Assembly (NCBI GenBank): GCA_038212095.1
Contig: JBBQUW010000004.1
Span: 1 to 64,000 of the forward strand
Reading direction: 5' to 3'
Source: JAICYJ01 sp038212095
GTDB lineage: Bacteria; Actinomycetota; Thermoleophilia; Gaiellales; JAICJC01
DNA length: 64,000 nt
Positions 63,552-64,000 of the stretch are shown here, piece by piece. The translations under genes were made by a program, and so were the position numbers. Under the pieces are notes generated by a model, which was not told the DNA's origin, did not search any database, and was given only the letters and a program-made list of their open reading frames with translations. Each line of letters begins with the position of its first letter. Position 1 is the stretch's first letter.

Positions 63552-63980
63552 TTACAACCAGGTCGAGTTATCGTAAACCGAGAACTCAAGCTCAGCCCTT
63601 GTTTGTTGACCATTAGGGTCGCTCGGATAGTCGATGCGCACGGGACGCAAGAACCAGTAGTCCGAACCTGCACCGACAGCTATAGTCTTTACAGCCGTCA
63701 GAACACTGTCTACCAAGTTCTCAATGGTGTTAGGGTTGGCCAGCTTCGCCAGCGTCATGTTCTCCGGGTCAGCGATGACAGGCCCGTAGACTTGGACGAT
63801 GATGCTGTGGGTGATGTACTGGTCACTCGGAGCCTGAGCGGAGTGGGCCGTAGAGATGGCCCCGATTGTCCTTGTCTTATGGCCCATGTACGGGCCAAGC
63901 CGTCCCTCGTACCAGTAAACGGCGGGGAGGGCAGTCGCTAGGTTGGTCTTGATATCAAGTCGTGCGTTAGCAAGAGACAC
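63552..63980 (-). CDS. Phage tail-associated protein
   Basis: 142 residues from GTG 63980. Starts SLANARLDIKTNLATALPAVYWYEGRLG and has a central strand region HSIIVQVYGPVIADPENMT, then VDSVLTAVKTIAVGAGSDYWFLRPVRIDYP. The layout resembles tail terminator or minor tail proteins that sit before the tail tube genes, but I cannot name a family. It is the first of the visible phage block, on the minus strand; upstream genes lie beyond the window. Confidence 0.6.
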   Translation of the reverse strand: MSLANARLDIKTNLATALPAVYWYEGRLGPYMGHKTRTIGAISTAHSAQAPSDQYITHSIIVQVYGPVIADPENMTLAKLANPNTIENLVDSVLTAVKTIAVGAGSDYWFLRPVRIDYPSDPNGQQTRAELEFSVYDNSTWL

Positions 63981-64000
63981 TAGGCACCCCCTAGCTTGAG

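Overview
The window is high-GC DNA with many GTG starts, tight 1-8 nt gene overlaps, several apparently leaderless promoters and SipW-type secretion signals (AYWTT motif after the hydrophobic core). Together with the gene content (FHA-ABC exporter, PknD-like kinase, Lhr helicase, class II FBPase, zinc-ribbon MscL) this points to an actinobacterium, most likely the Thermoleophilia (Solirubrobacterales/Gaiellales). That placement is inference from gene style, not a search result.

Layout. (1) 1-440 is a flank ending in the 3' half of a tRNA-Ser gene. (2) 441-15318 looks like a 14.9 kb island. It lies between two direct copies of a ~200 bp sequence that includes the tRNA-Ser 3' half, and the intact tRNA-Ser(UGA) sits at its right end. 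The island holds a frameshifted FHA-ABC exporter, a Ser/Thr kinase whose extracellular propeller is cut off at a CG-repeat, a three-gene operon of secreted proteins (small SipW-type protein, 477-residue relative, 1426-residue Ig-repeat protein), an atypical LuxR regulator, and decayed DNA. No integrase is visible. (3) 15.4-61.95 kb is chromosomal core: serS, a HAD phosphatase, a fused siroheme-decarboxylase-like gene beside a cytochrome c lipoprotein, a sigma factor coupled to an O6-alkylguanine methyltransferase, a molybdopterin oxidoreductase with its b-type cytochrome, an acyl-CoA synthetase, lhr-nei-ADP-ribosylglycohydrolase, glpX, acnA, glcDEF, mscL, a lipoate ligase, a pyruvate dehydrogenase E1 alpha-like gene, clpP, fabF, proBA, a sigma/anti-sigma pair and an HD-GYP protein followed by a DUF5317-MFS-thioredoxin-like fusion. 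(4) After tRNA-Ala(CGC) at 61880, less GC-rich DNA carries minus-strand phage-type genes: a tail-associated protein, a small holin-like membrane protein and a metallophosphoesterase. This is probably a prophage edge.

How genes work together. The island pairs phospho-signalling (FHA domains and a kinase) with an export pump and a secreted repeat-protein operon. In that operon a strong hairpin after the first gene could set subunit ratio. In the core, glcDEF with acnA suggests glycolate/glyoxylate use, lplA and the E1 alpha gene belong to 2-oxoacid dehydrogenase metabolism, and proBA is a standard proline pathway pair.

Caution. At least four probable frameshifts (about 2360, 4603-4613, 25616, 63440) and two in-frame stops (36900, 49704) interrupt otherwise well conserved genes. 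Some may be assembly errors. The one in the CG repeat is also compatible with phase variation.
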